This document shows, one piece after another, positions 33,653 through 42,635 of a stretch of 64,000 bases of DNA. Origin of the DNA: Craterostigma plantagineum (Eukaryota > Streptophyta > Magnoliopsida > Lamiales > Linderniaceae); contig JAPQWV010000369.1 in NCBI GenBank assembly GCA_027422505.1, positions 549,001-613,000 of the forward strand, in the 5' to 3' direction. The notes below the pieces were generated by a model. That model was not told where the DNA came from and made no database searches. It worked only from the letters and a program-made list of their open reading frames with translations. The translations under genes were made by a program, and so were the position numbers. Numbering within the stretch: position 1 is the stretch's first letter; each line of letters begins with the position of its first letter.

Positions 33653-35197
33653 TGATAAACGCATTTCAATGCGTTTATCGTAGTATTTAATTGGGATATA
33701 ATAAGAGCTTAGCAATGAATTTATGTGTTTATTCGTTACATTTACATTCATTTTGTTATTGAATGAGCTTTGGATGAGTTTCGGGCGAAACGGAGCAAAA
33801 ATGAGGCAAAACGGAGCAAAAACGACGAAAACAGGCATGTGTCACGGCAGTGACACATAGTGCACTAGGCTGTGACGTTGGGCAGAGAGTTGAAATGAAG
33901 ATGGTCACGGCCGTGACACTTATTGCACCAGACCGTGACCCATAGGAGCAGCAACATTAGAAAATTGATATCTCTCAATCCAGTTCTCGGATTGAGAGTC
34001 CCTTTGGTCAGAATCGAGATTGCTGAGTCTTCTATCTATGGTTAAAATTTCAGGTCAATCGGACATCGTTTACCCCTCCATCCGAGAGAAATACGAAACT
34101 GCCGCAAAGCTGTTGAGTGGGTCACGGTCGTGACACTACTGCACCAGGCCGTGACGAGCGGCAGTGAGCTCAATTTTTGCCCCGAGAGTGTCACGGCCGT
34201 GACCTGTCTTGTCCCAGGCCGTGACAGTGTCGAATTTTACTATAAAAAGCCCAAATTCGACCCAGAAAGGGCAGAACCGACCAGAGATCAACCCTAATCC
34301 CTCTAGAGATGAAAAATAGCACATAAGAACGCAGAATCGCGTCCCGGAGCGCAAGAGACGGATCATCGACGAAATCACGCCCAATTGAACGAAGAACGAA
34401 GAATCATCGACGCTTCCATCGCAGATCATCCGGATATCAAGAATATGAATTCTTCGCCTTTATTCCTTATTTCGTTTTTTTCCCGTCTATTATGCGTAGC
34501 TAATTCCCCTTTGTGCTTGGGATTAGATGAACCCTAGGATGTTTCGTAGTTAAGATTTATAATTATCGTGACTATGTGTTTTGACTATTTATCATTCTAT
34601 GAATTTGTTTCGTTGCTTTAATATGTCTATGTGTTAAAGTAATCGTATGGAAAAACGTTTAAGGCGACAGCTAAACAACGTTTAGGCCGTTCGTAGAAGA
34701 TAGGAATCGAGTATAGGTCGAAAGCAAATACTCGATCCTCGCCGTTAGTAATTACTGAATCTTAGATCCCCGCGAGCGTTTAGGGCGACAGCAAACTCGC
34801 GAGCGGGTAGGATAATTACTGCGATCTAGTCAAGATCACGTAGGAACGATTTTATTGTCTTAGTCGATAACACCTAGCGGGATTCGAATCCCGAGCACAT
34901 CTTTATTATCTGAAGCTTCGTATCAGTTTTAAGCGTGTTATTTGAATCTCTAGTTGAGTTAGAAGTAATCTTTTAGGTTAAGTCATAAAACAATCTGCGT
35001 ATTTTGTTTAGGCTAAATATCGAGTCGATAGGTCACTACTAGTACTTGATTTATTCCTTGTGTTCGATACTCGTTTACTCACTTTACTACACTACAAACG
35101 ATAGGTCCACTGCCTATCGCACGTCGGTGACAGTAATTTAGTATTCGTTTTAATTATTACTTGTCGCACTTTTCATTCACACACCACGTGTCGATCA
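33653..35197 (+). repeat. Athila LTR shared by Athila-A and the next gag (tandem arrangement)
   Basis: It runs TGATAAACGC to GTGTCGATCA, 1,545 bp, with a polypurine tract on its left and a primer-binding site on its right. It can serve as the 3' LTR of Athila-A and the 5' LTR of the following gag. It is longer than the 5' LTR because of about 150-170 bp in U3 (about 33950-34115). That the tract to its right is internal sequence, not a target duplication, argues for recombination between two elements. Confidence 0.88.
33840..34248 (+). promoter_or_regulatory. Palindrome cluster and TATA box of the shared Athila LTR
   Basis: Four GTCACGGCCGTGAC-like units lie at about 33840, 33903, 34119 and 34188; two are perfect and two have one mismatch. 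Each is followed by a GGCCGTGAC-like half-site. The TATA box TATAAAAA is at 34241-34248. An inserted 150-bp segment separates the second and third units. Confidence 0.7.
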
Positions 35198-35203
35198 AGT
35201 TTT

Positions 35204-35221
35204 TGGCGCCGTTGCCGGGGA
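35204..35221 (+). other. Primer-binding site for tRNA-Asp
   Basis: TGGCGCCGTTGCCGGGGA follows the LTR end at 35197. It is identical to the site at 11672-11689. Confidence 0.9.
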
Positions 35222-35384
35222 ATAGATTGATATTAGGAACACCGTAGTTCGGTAATTTAGCCATTTTATTTGAAGTTTTCCTTTTTTTCTTTATTACTAT
35301 TTGCGTTTTTTGTTCTTTTAGTCATTGTTATTTTCGTTATTTCTTTTATGTGTCAATTTCTTTTAGTCAAGATACAGAAGTAGA

Positions 35385-35936
35385 TATGGCGGACCACAGA
35401 GTGCCCGTCCATGAGGAGGAGCCATCACTACAAGATCTCCTCAAGAATGCCGCGCTAGGCGGTACTGAGTCGGCAATTATCATCCCGCCGGTCGAGAACA
35501 ACAATTTTGAGCTAAAGCACTCTTGGCTTCAGATGATCTTCCAGACGGCTCAGTTTGAAGGCAATCCCGACGACGATCCCTACTCCCATCTGAAGGCCTT
35601 TCTGACGGTGACAGACACCATCAAGATCAACGGTGTCTCAGGCGATGCGATCAAGCTGATGCTATTCTCGTTCTCGTTGAAGTTCAGGGCGAAGGACTGG
35701 TTGGAGATGTTGCCGCTTAGATCGATCACCACCTGGGAAGAGATGCGAGCCGCCTTCATTGGCCACTACTTCCCACTATCAAAGGTTCTAAGGCTGAAGA
35801 CGGAGATATCACAATTTCACCAGAAGGACTCAGAAAATCTCTACGAGGTATGGGAGCGTTACAAAGCGCTACTGAAGAGGTGCCCACAACACGGGATGTC
35901 GAAGGCAGCTCAGATCAACCGATTTCACGTACATTC
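35385..35936 (+). pseudogene. Athila-type gag N-terminal half (truncated by inversion)
   Basis: The gag starts MADHRVPVHEEEPSLQDLLK and is open through QINRFH. It includes QTAQFEGNPDDDPYSHLKAF and AAFIGHYFPLSKVLRLKTEI. At 35936 the reading stops matching gag and the sequence becomes the reverse complement of a 3' UTR. The joint lies at GATTTCAC, which both sides share. No stop is present before the joint. The N-terminal extension seen in Athila-A is absent. Confidence 0.9.
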
Positions 35937-36257
35937 TCAACCTAAATTCCCCTCCCCACACTTAAGCCGTACGTTGTCCTCAACGTAAAAATTGAATAAA
36001 CGAAAGGGAAAAGTAGGTGTAAGAGAACGAAACTTCCCTGACGGAAAATATTGACGTGGTCGTGACTAGACGCGTGATGGTTGTCATATCGTGACTCGTG
36101 ATGCCTGACATGACTAAAAGGAAAACTAAACGTAACAGAAAAAACATGAATTGTAATAATAATAGACATAATAAAAACATACTAGATAGATAAAACCTGG
36201 GTTGCCTCCCAAGAAGCGCTTCCTTTACCATCTTTAGCCGGACGTGCTTTCGTTCGC

Positions 36258-38895
36258 TTAGGGTGGCTGGAAGTCGAGGTACAGCATCTCTTTTCTGCTT
36301 AAGTTTTCCTCGCCTACATCCATACCTTGGCGGTGTCTCCTTTCGCCGAGCAGCGTTTTCAACTCTAGTGGCGTTCGCTCCTCGACTGGGCTCTTGTCCT
36401 TAACTTCTTTGCTGCTCTCGTCGATGGTTATGATGGGTTCGTCGATCTCCTCCCCACACTTATCGATTTCCATAATCGTGTGCCTATCATGCTTGCTGAC
36501 CTGTGACAGACCTTGCACAGAAAAGAGAAAATCGCGCTCAAAGACATCTAAGAAATAGCATTTATCATCTTGCTCGTTGCTCTTTTTCATCGAATCAGCC
36601 ATATTGAATGTAACTTTTTCGCCGTCTACTGTCAAGGTTAATGTTCCATTCCTAACATCTATCATGGTCTCGCCTGTAGCTAAGAATGGTCTACCTAGAA
36701 TTAATGGAACATTTTCATCCTCGTCCATGTCTAAGATCACAAAATCAGCAGGGATAACGAACTTATTGACCTTAACTAGAACATCCTCGATAACACCTAG
36801 AGGGTATTTTAACGATCTATCGGCCAGTTGAATACTCATTCTAGTGGGTCGTGGTTCACCTAATTCTAAACGCGTAAACATGGAGTACGGTATTAAATTT
36901 ATACTAGCACCTAGATCAGCTAAACCATGCTCAACAACTAAATCACCTATCAAACAAGGAATAGTAAAACTCCCTAGGTCCTTGAGCTTTTTCGGTATCT
37001 TGCTCTGGAGTATCGCTGAGCACTCTCCTCGTAGGTATACCGTGGAGACGTGTTCGAGCTTCCGTCGGTTCATCAGCAAGTCCATCAGGAACTTAACGAA
37101 ACTGGGCATCTGCACAATAGCTTCAATAAACGGTAAGTTAATATGTAATTTGCACATACCCATAAATCTGCCAATTAGCACCTCGTCTTTGTCCTTCTTC
37201 AACCGTGCTGGATAGGAAATCTTCGGCTGGTACGGCATCACTGGTGGCCGTTCATTCTCCCTCGCTTTTTCTATTTCGGGTGCGGCCTCCTCCTTTTTAG
37301 GTTGAACCTTCTCTTTTTCAGGTGCAGCTCCCCTCAACCAAACTGGGTACGGGATCTTTGGTTGATACGGCTTCACGAATGGTCGCATCTTTCTCTCGTC
37401 ATCCTTGACCTTCTCGACTCCGTCGCCCTTGCTTTCCTCAACTTCTGGCTCGTCGTGGCCCTCGAAATCGACTTTCTCCTTTAAATTCTGCTTGGTGGGA
37501 GCTTCTTGTAATCCTCTCCTGCTCCTCAGGGTTACCGCATTGCAATACTCCTTAGGGTTTGTCTCGGTGTAGCTCGGGAGTGGTCCTTGATTTCGCCCCG
37601 CCATTTGCTTTGCTAATTGCCCCACTTGCTGCTCCAACCTCTTGATCGAGGTATCTCTATTCTGAGCACGCAAGTCGTTTGCCTCCATGTACTTCTCCAT
37701 CTTCGTCATTCGGCTTTCGTGGGCTGCGGTGGTGCAACTGAAATTCGTGAGAAGTGCCTTCATCATGTCCTTCATCTCCCTCATGTCGTCGGATGCTCCT
37801 ACGGGCGCGTTTTGGTACTGTCGTGGTGGCCCATTTTGGAATCCGGACGGTCGGGGCTGAAATCCTGGTGGTTCTGATTCCCGTACGCCAGGTTAGGATG
37901 CGCTCGAGGCTGGAAGCTTCGATGGCCACCTTGGTAATTCCCCATATAATCGATGTGCTCCAGCGACTGCCCGAATTGGCATTCGGACGTTTCGTGGGCT
38001 GCACCACACATCCCGCACAGTGGTACGTAAGGCGTATGTTGTGATGGTGCACTGGTCCTCACGGCGTTCACGGGCGGCGTCTGCCCGGCCTTGGGAAGTA
38101 GGGCTCCAATCAACGTCTGCAGCTGAGAGTTCGTCGCCGCGATCTGTTGCTGGAGCGCCTCAAATTTGGCATTCGTAGCCGTCTCCTCGCTCACGCCGAA
38201 CACGCCTGGCGTCTTAATCCCCGTGTTACCTCGCATGAAGCTGTTCTCGAGTAGTCCTCGATTAAATTCCAAGCATCTGTAGCAGAGAGCTTCACGAGCC
38301 CTCCTCCTGTGGCTCCGTCTAACATGTTAACGGTCTGGTCGTTGAGCCCCTCGTGAAATCGGTTGATCTAAGCTGCCTTCGACATCCCTTGTCGTGGGCA
38401 CCTCTTCAGTAGCGCTTTGTAACGCTCCCATACCTCGTAGAGATTTTCTGAGTCCTTCTGGTGAAATGGTGATATCTCCGTCTTCAGCCTTAGAACCTTT
38501 GATAGTGGGAAGTAGTGGCCAATGAAGGCGGCTCGCATCTCTTCCAACGTGGTGATCGATCTGGGCGGCAACATCTCCAACCAGTCCTTCGCCCCGAACT
38601 TCAACGAGAACGGGAATAGCATCAGCTTGATCGCATCGCCCGAGACACCGTTGATCTTGATGGTGTCGGTCACCGTCAGAAAGGCCTTCAGATGGGAGTA
38701 GGGATCGTCGTCGGGATTGCCTTCAAACTGAGCCGTCTGGAAGATCATCTGAAGCCAAGAGTGCTTCAGTTCGAAATTGTTGTTCTCGATCGGCGGGATG
38801 ATAATTGCCGACTCAGTACCGCCTAGCGCTGCATTCTTGAGGAGATCTTGTAGTTATGGCTCCTCCTCGTGGACGGGCACTCTGTGGTCCGCCAT
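36258..38895 (-). pseudogene. gag-protease polyprotein of a pol-less Athila derivative
   Basis: Starts at 38895 with MADHRVPVHEEEP, then a stop, then the capsid-like part (38748-38368), then the knuckle part CGMCGAAHETSEC (38272-37799). The longest block is 37784-36258, 508 codons. That block has MREMKDMMKALLTNFSCTTA, a duplicated proline-rich linker (KPYQPKIPYP at two places, about residues 155 and 205), LHINLPFIEAIVQMPSFVKF, the protease [20 protein letters not shown], then ENVPLILGRPFLATGETMID. It then runs directly into GMDVGEENLSRKEMLYLDFQ and a stop. The usual RT to integrase is absent, and no stop lies between protease and the pol stub. The upstream part has a stop and frameshifts. Confidence 0.9.
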
Positions 38896-39060
38896 ATCTA
38901 CTTCTGTATCTGGACTGAAAGAAATCGACACGTAAAGGAAATAACGAAAATAACAATGACTAAAAGAACAAATAACGCAAATAGTAATAAAGAAAAAAAG
39001 GAAAACTTCAAATAAAAATGGCTAAATTACCGAACCACGGTGTTCTTAATATCAATCTAT

Positions 39061-39078
39061 TCCCCGGCAACGGCGCCA
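39061..39078 (-). other. Primer-binding site for tRNA-Asp, inverted
   Basis: The plus strand reads TCCCCGGCAACGGCGCCA, the reverse complement of the other Athila primer sites. It sits between the LTR end (39085) and the derivative gag. Confidence 0.9.
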
Positions 39079-39084
39079 AAAACT

Positions 39085-39165
39085 TGATCGACACGTGGTG
39101 TGTGAATGGAAAGTGCGACAAGTAATAATTAAAACGAATACCTAATTACTATCACCGACGTGCGA
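39085..39165 (-). repeat. Athila LTR 3' end, inverted fragment
   Basis: The last 81 bp of an Athila LTR on the minus strand. It ends at 39165, where the sequence flips to the plus strand at a CGA shared by both sides. Confidence 0.82.
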
Positions 39166-39563
39166 CCAGAGATCAACCATAATCCTTCTAGAGACGAAAA
39201 ATAGCACATAAGAACGCAGAATCGCGTCCTGGGGCGTAAGAGACGGATCATCGACGAAATCACGCCCAATTGAACGAAGAACGAAGAATCGTCGACGCTT
39301 CCATCGCAGATCATCCGGATATCAAGAATATGAATTCTTCGCCTTTATTCCTTATTTCTTTCGTTGTTTTCCCGTCTATTATGCATAGCTAAATCCCCTA
39401 TGTATTTGGGATTAGATGAACGCTAGGATATTTCGTAATTAAGACATATGTTTAATCGTGACTCGTGTTTATGACTTTTTATTTGTCTATGAAATTGTTT
39501 CGTCGCTTTAATATGTGTATGTGTTAAAGTGATCGTCTGCAAAATCGTTTAGGGCGACAGCTA
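39166..39563 (+). repeat. Athila LTR internal fragment
   Basis: This piece matches 34273-34680 of the shared Athila LTR in the plus orientation (ACCAGAGATCAACC through TTTAGGGCGACAGCTAA). It has neither LTR terminus. It links the inverted derivative to a pol fragment, with abrupt joints on both sides. Confidence 0.85.
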
Positions 39564-41524
39564 ACTCGAACGTGAAGTCGATTAGAAGCTTCCTAGGACA
39601 TGCGGGATTTTATCGTAGGTTTATCAAAGATTTTTCTAGAATTGCACGTCCTATGTCTAGATTGTTAGAGAAAGATGCCCCATTTGATTTTAATGATGAG
39701 TGTCTGCATGCTTTTAAGTTGCTTAAGGAGCGATTAGTCACAGCACCTATTATGGTAGCCCCTGATTGGGGGCTGCCCTTTGAACTAATGTGTGATGCTA
39801 GTGACTATGCAGTTGGGTCCGTGCTAGGGCAGCGTGAGGACAACCATTTCAGACCGATCTACTACGCGAGTAAGACGCTAGACGCAGCCCAGGCCAATTA
39901 CACGACCACCGTAAAGGAGCTGTTGGCCGTCGTGTTCGCTTTCGGCAAGTTCAGGTCATATCTAATCCTATCTAAAGTTATTGTTTTTACTGACCACTCT
40001 GCTCTTAAGTACTTGTTAGCAAAGCCCGATGCCAAGCCACGGCTAATTAGGTGGATCCTACTACTGCAAGAGTTCGACATCGAAATTCGCGATAAGAAAG
40101 GTGCAGAGAACTTGGCGGCGGATCACCTCTCTCGACTAGAGGAGTCCGAGATATATCAGAAGGACGACAGTGCGATACACGATCGGTTCCCAGACGAGCA
40201 CCTCTACGCGATACATGTGGTAAGTGACGACACCCCTTGGTTTGCAGATTAGGCTAACTATCTTGTTGCAAGGGTCCTACCAAAGGAGTACACGAGTCAG
40301 CAAAAGAAGAAATTCTTTTCTGAGTTGAGGTACTACTTTTGGGAAGACCCGTATCTTTTCAGGCGATGTGCAGACCAGGTAATACGACGATGCGTGGCGG
40401 CTCCAGAATCGACGCAGATCCTTAGACATTGCCATAATGGACCGATCGGAGGGCACTACGCAGCAAACGGAACCGCTCAGAAGGTGTTGGAGAGTGGATT
40501 TTACTGGCCCACGATCTTCAAGGACGCCCAAAGGTACGTTGACACTTTTGATCAGTGTCAGCGCGCAGGTAATCTCTCCAAACGCGACGAAATGCCTCAG
40601 AATTTCATCTTGGTATGCGAGATATTCGATGTGTGGGGTATAGATTTTATGGGTCCATTTCCTAGCTCAAACAATAATAAGTACATCCTAGTTGCCGTCG
40701 ATTATGTGTCTAAGTGGGCCGAGGCGCAAGCCTTACCCACAAACGACGCTAGGGTAGTCGTTAGATTTTTGCGAGCGTTATTTTCACGTTTTGGGGCACC
40801 TAGATGCATTATTAGTGATAGAGGCACTCACTTTTGTAACACCCAGTTTGCACGCACTTTAGAACGTTACGATGTTAGACATAGCCTATCCACCCCGTAC
40901 CATCCCCAAGCTAGTGGTCAAGTCGAAGTAGTGAATCGCGAGTTGAAACGCATTCTAGAGAAAACTATAGAGCGGAACCGTAGGGAGTGGGCGAACAAGT
41001 TGAATGATGCACTCTGGGCATATAGGACTGCGTATAACACTCCCATAGGCACCACACCATATAGATTAGTCTATGGAAAAGCATGCCATCTTCCCGTCGA
41101 AATAGAGCATAAGGCATATTGGGCCATCAAATCCTTGGATCTTGATTTGGGGAACGCCGGCGGAAAGCGGCAACTCCAAATCAACGAATTAGACGAGTGG
41201 CGCTTATCAGCTTACGATAACGCCCGCATGTACAAGGAACGCTCCAAAGCCTATCATGATAAAAAGATTAGGCAGAGGCGAGAGTTTCAGGAATGGGACC
41301 AAGTCCTTCTTTTTAACTCTCGACTTTGGCTTTTTCCTGGCAAGCTTAGATCACGCTGGTCGGGATCGTTCACTGTTACCCGTGTTTTCCCTTATGGTAC
41401 TGTTGAGATTTCAGGTATGGAGCAGGGTACTTTTAAGGTGAACGGCCATAGGTTGAAGCACTATCTCGCAGGCGAGGAAGACGCGACCGAGAGGGAAGTG
41501 CTGTACCTGGACTTCCAGACTTGA
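39564..41524 (+). pseudogene. Athila-type RNase H and integrase (better-preserved copy)
   Basis: It is a near copy of 28216-30175. RNase H is open at 39572-40252 with [35 protein letters not shown] and [20 protein letters not shown]. One TAG ends it at 40250. The integrase is then open for 399 codons (40325-41524): [40 protein letters not shown] (first Cys of the pair replaced by Phe), [36 protein letters not shown], and a complete C-terminus [11 protein letters not shown] is missing because the joint at 39563/39564 brings an LTR fragment directly to [12 protein letters not shown]. So it is intact across integrase but headless. Confidence 0.9.
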
Positions 41525-41624
41525 GCGAACGAAACGACGTCCGGCTAAAGACGGTAAAGTAAGCGCTTCTTGGGAGGCAACCCAGGTATTTTCATTTGTC
41601 TTACTTAAAAAAAAAAGAAAAAGG
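41525..41624 (+). other. Pol 3' flank and polypurine-like tract
   Basis: GCGCTTCTTGGGAGGC follows the pol stop, as in the other Athila copies. The sequence soon diverges and ends in the purine run A(10)GAAAAAGG at 41607-41624, which could be a polypurine tract for the LTR-like segment that follows. Confidence 0.5.
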
Positions 41625-42635
41625 TGTCCCGGCAAACTGCTTAAGCAGTCACGGCCGTGACAACCCCCAGAGGCACTCACTGCCTTCTGTCACGGCCAAC
41701 TGCTTAAGCAGTCACGGCCGTGACACATCCCAGAGGCGCCCACTGCCTCGTGTCACGGCCAACTGCTTAAGCAGTCACGGCCGTGACGCTTACGGGCTTC
41801 ATAAAAAAAATATATTCGCCCGTTTTTGTCACGGCTTGTGACATTGACGTCACGGCCGTGACTAGCGGCAGAAGAAGCCGCTGCCGAGTGTCACGGCCAA
41901 GACCTATATAGGTCACGGCCGTGACCTCGGCGATTTCAAGTTATAAAAATCCTTTTTTCTTCCCTTCTTCTTCATCTCTTCCCCTCTCTTCTCTCCCTCT
42001 CGCCCCCCCCCCCCCCTTCTCCCACCCCAAAAATCACCCTTCCACCACCTAAGGCCGCCGCACCCCTCCCTAATCCGGTAATGCACAACCTAAACATCAC
42101 AATTCGTCTCTTTATATCATCAAAAACGCGAAGGTATGAATTTTCTTCTTCTTTACACTATCTCGATCTAACATGTGGAGAATCTCGTCGAATTTGTTAA
42201 TTTTTGGAAATGAATCTGTTCTTAATTGTCCATTACATGATATATCTACTATTGGGTATGCTTAATTCGTTGAAATTAGTGCGAATTTTCGGATTTTGAT
42301 GACGAACCCTAATTTTTGAAATTGGGACTTTTTGAATTAGGACCAATTTTGTGTTTCTCTTGCCCTATTATTGATAGATACATGCTAGGAGCTCTTCTAT
42401 CATGCTTAATTACGTGAACCGACGTTGAATTGCGACATGTTTACGAAGAACCCTAATTTCGATTTTGGGGCTTTTCGAGCCCAATTTCGTGTTCTTTATG
42501 CTATTTTATGATGATTACATGCTATTGACGTGGTGGGTATGTGTAATTTGTTGATTTGGAACCTTATTCTTGGATTTGATATGCTTATCCCAACTTGGCC
42601 GCGACGTGTTCGACAAAATGCCGCTATGAACTTTT
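41625..42635 (+). repeat. Putative LTR of a second Athila-type family, right end interrupted
   Basis: It starts TGTCCCGGC after a purine run. It has a U3-like palindrome cluster (41631-41935), a TATA box TATAAAAA at 41942-41949, then a C- and T-rich stretch with a 14-15 C run near 42003-42017, and later AT-rich sequence. The T2 element replaces it at 42636. I found no second copy in the window, so calling it an LTR rests on layout only. A host promoter/5' UTR is the alternative. Confidence 0.45.
41631..41935 (+). repeat. 63-bp tandem repeat with two palindromes per unit
   Basis: Units start at 41631, 41694 and 41757, an exact 63-bp period, with the third unit partial. Each unit has ACTGCTTAAGCAGT and GTCACGGCCGTGAC, both perfect palindromes. 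After 41790 come three looser GTCACGGCC/GGCCGTGAC pairs up to 41932. The cluster ends about 10 bp before the TATA box at 41942. Confidence 0.85.

Larger units (their letters stand above)
10289..35197 (+). mobile_element. Athila-A: Athila-type Ty3/gypsy retrotransposon, host of nested T1
   Basis: The element consists of 10289-15386 and 28134-35197. A 12.7-kb Tekay-like element separates these halves. The order is LTR, Asp-tRNA primer site, gag, protease, reverse transcriptase, RNase H, integrase, long 3' region and LTR. Gypsy order with integrase last, the primer site and the gag type point to the Athila lineage. Between integrase and the 3' LTR there is no env-like frame; instead there is a duplicated UTR and part of a second gag-protease. 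The two LTRs differ by about 170 bp in U3, so the right end may come from recombination with a different copy rather than from one insertion event. Confidence 0.85.
35937..39165 (-). mobile_element. Inverted segment of a pol-less Athila derivative
   Basis: Read leftward it holds the last 81 bp of an LTR (39165-39085), the tRNA-Asp primer site (39078-39061), gag, protease, the pol stub, and 0.3 kb of 3' UTR with GCGCTTCTTGGGAGG and AAGTGTGGGGAGG. It is thus a nearly complete internal region of a short element lacking RT, RNase H and integrase. The 5' LTR is cut short at 39165, and the 3' end joins the plus-strand gag at 35936/35937. Confidence 0.88.

Noticed and set aside
35198..41524. Athila block considered as one normal element
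   Set aside because: Orientation flips at 35937 and 39166 and the LTR fragment at 39166-39563 cannot be explained by a single insertion.
41940..42635. C/T-rich sequence after a TATA box as a host gene promoter and 5' UTR
   Set aside because: Not excluded, but no coding sequence follows before T2, and the palindrome-TATA layout matches the Athila LTRs. Kept as a low-confidence LTR.
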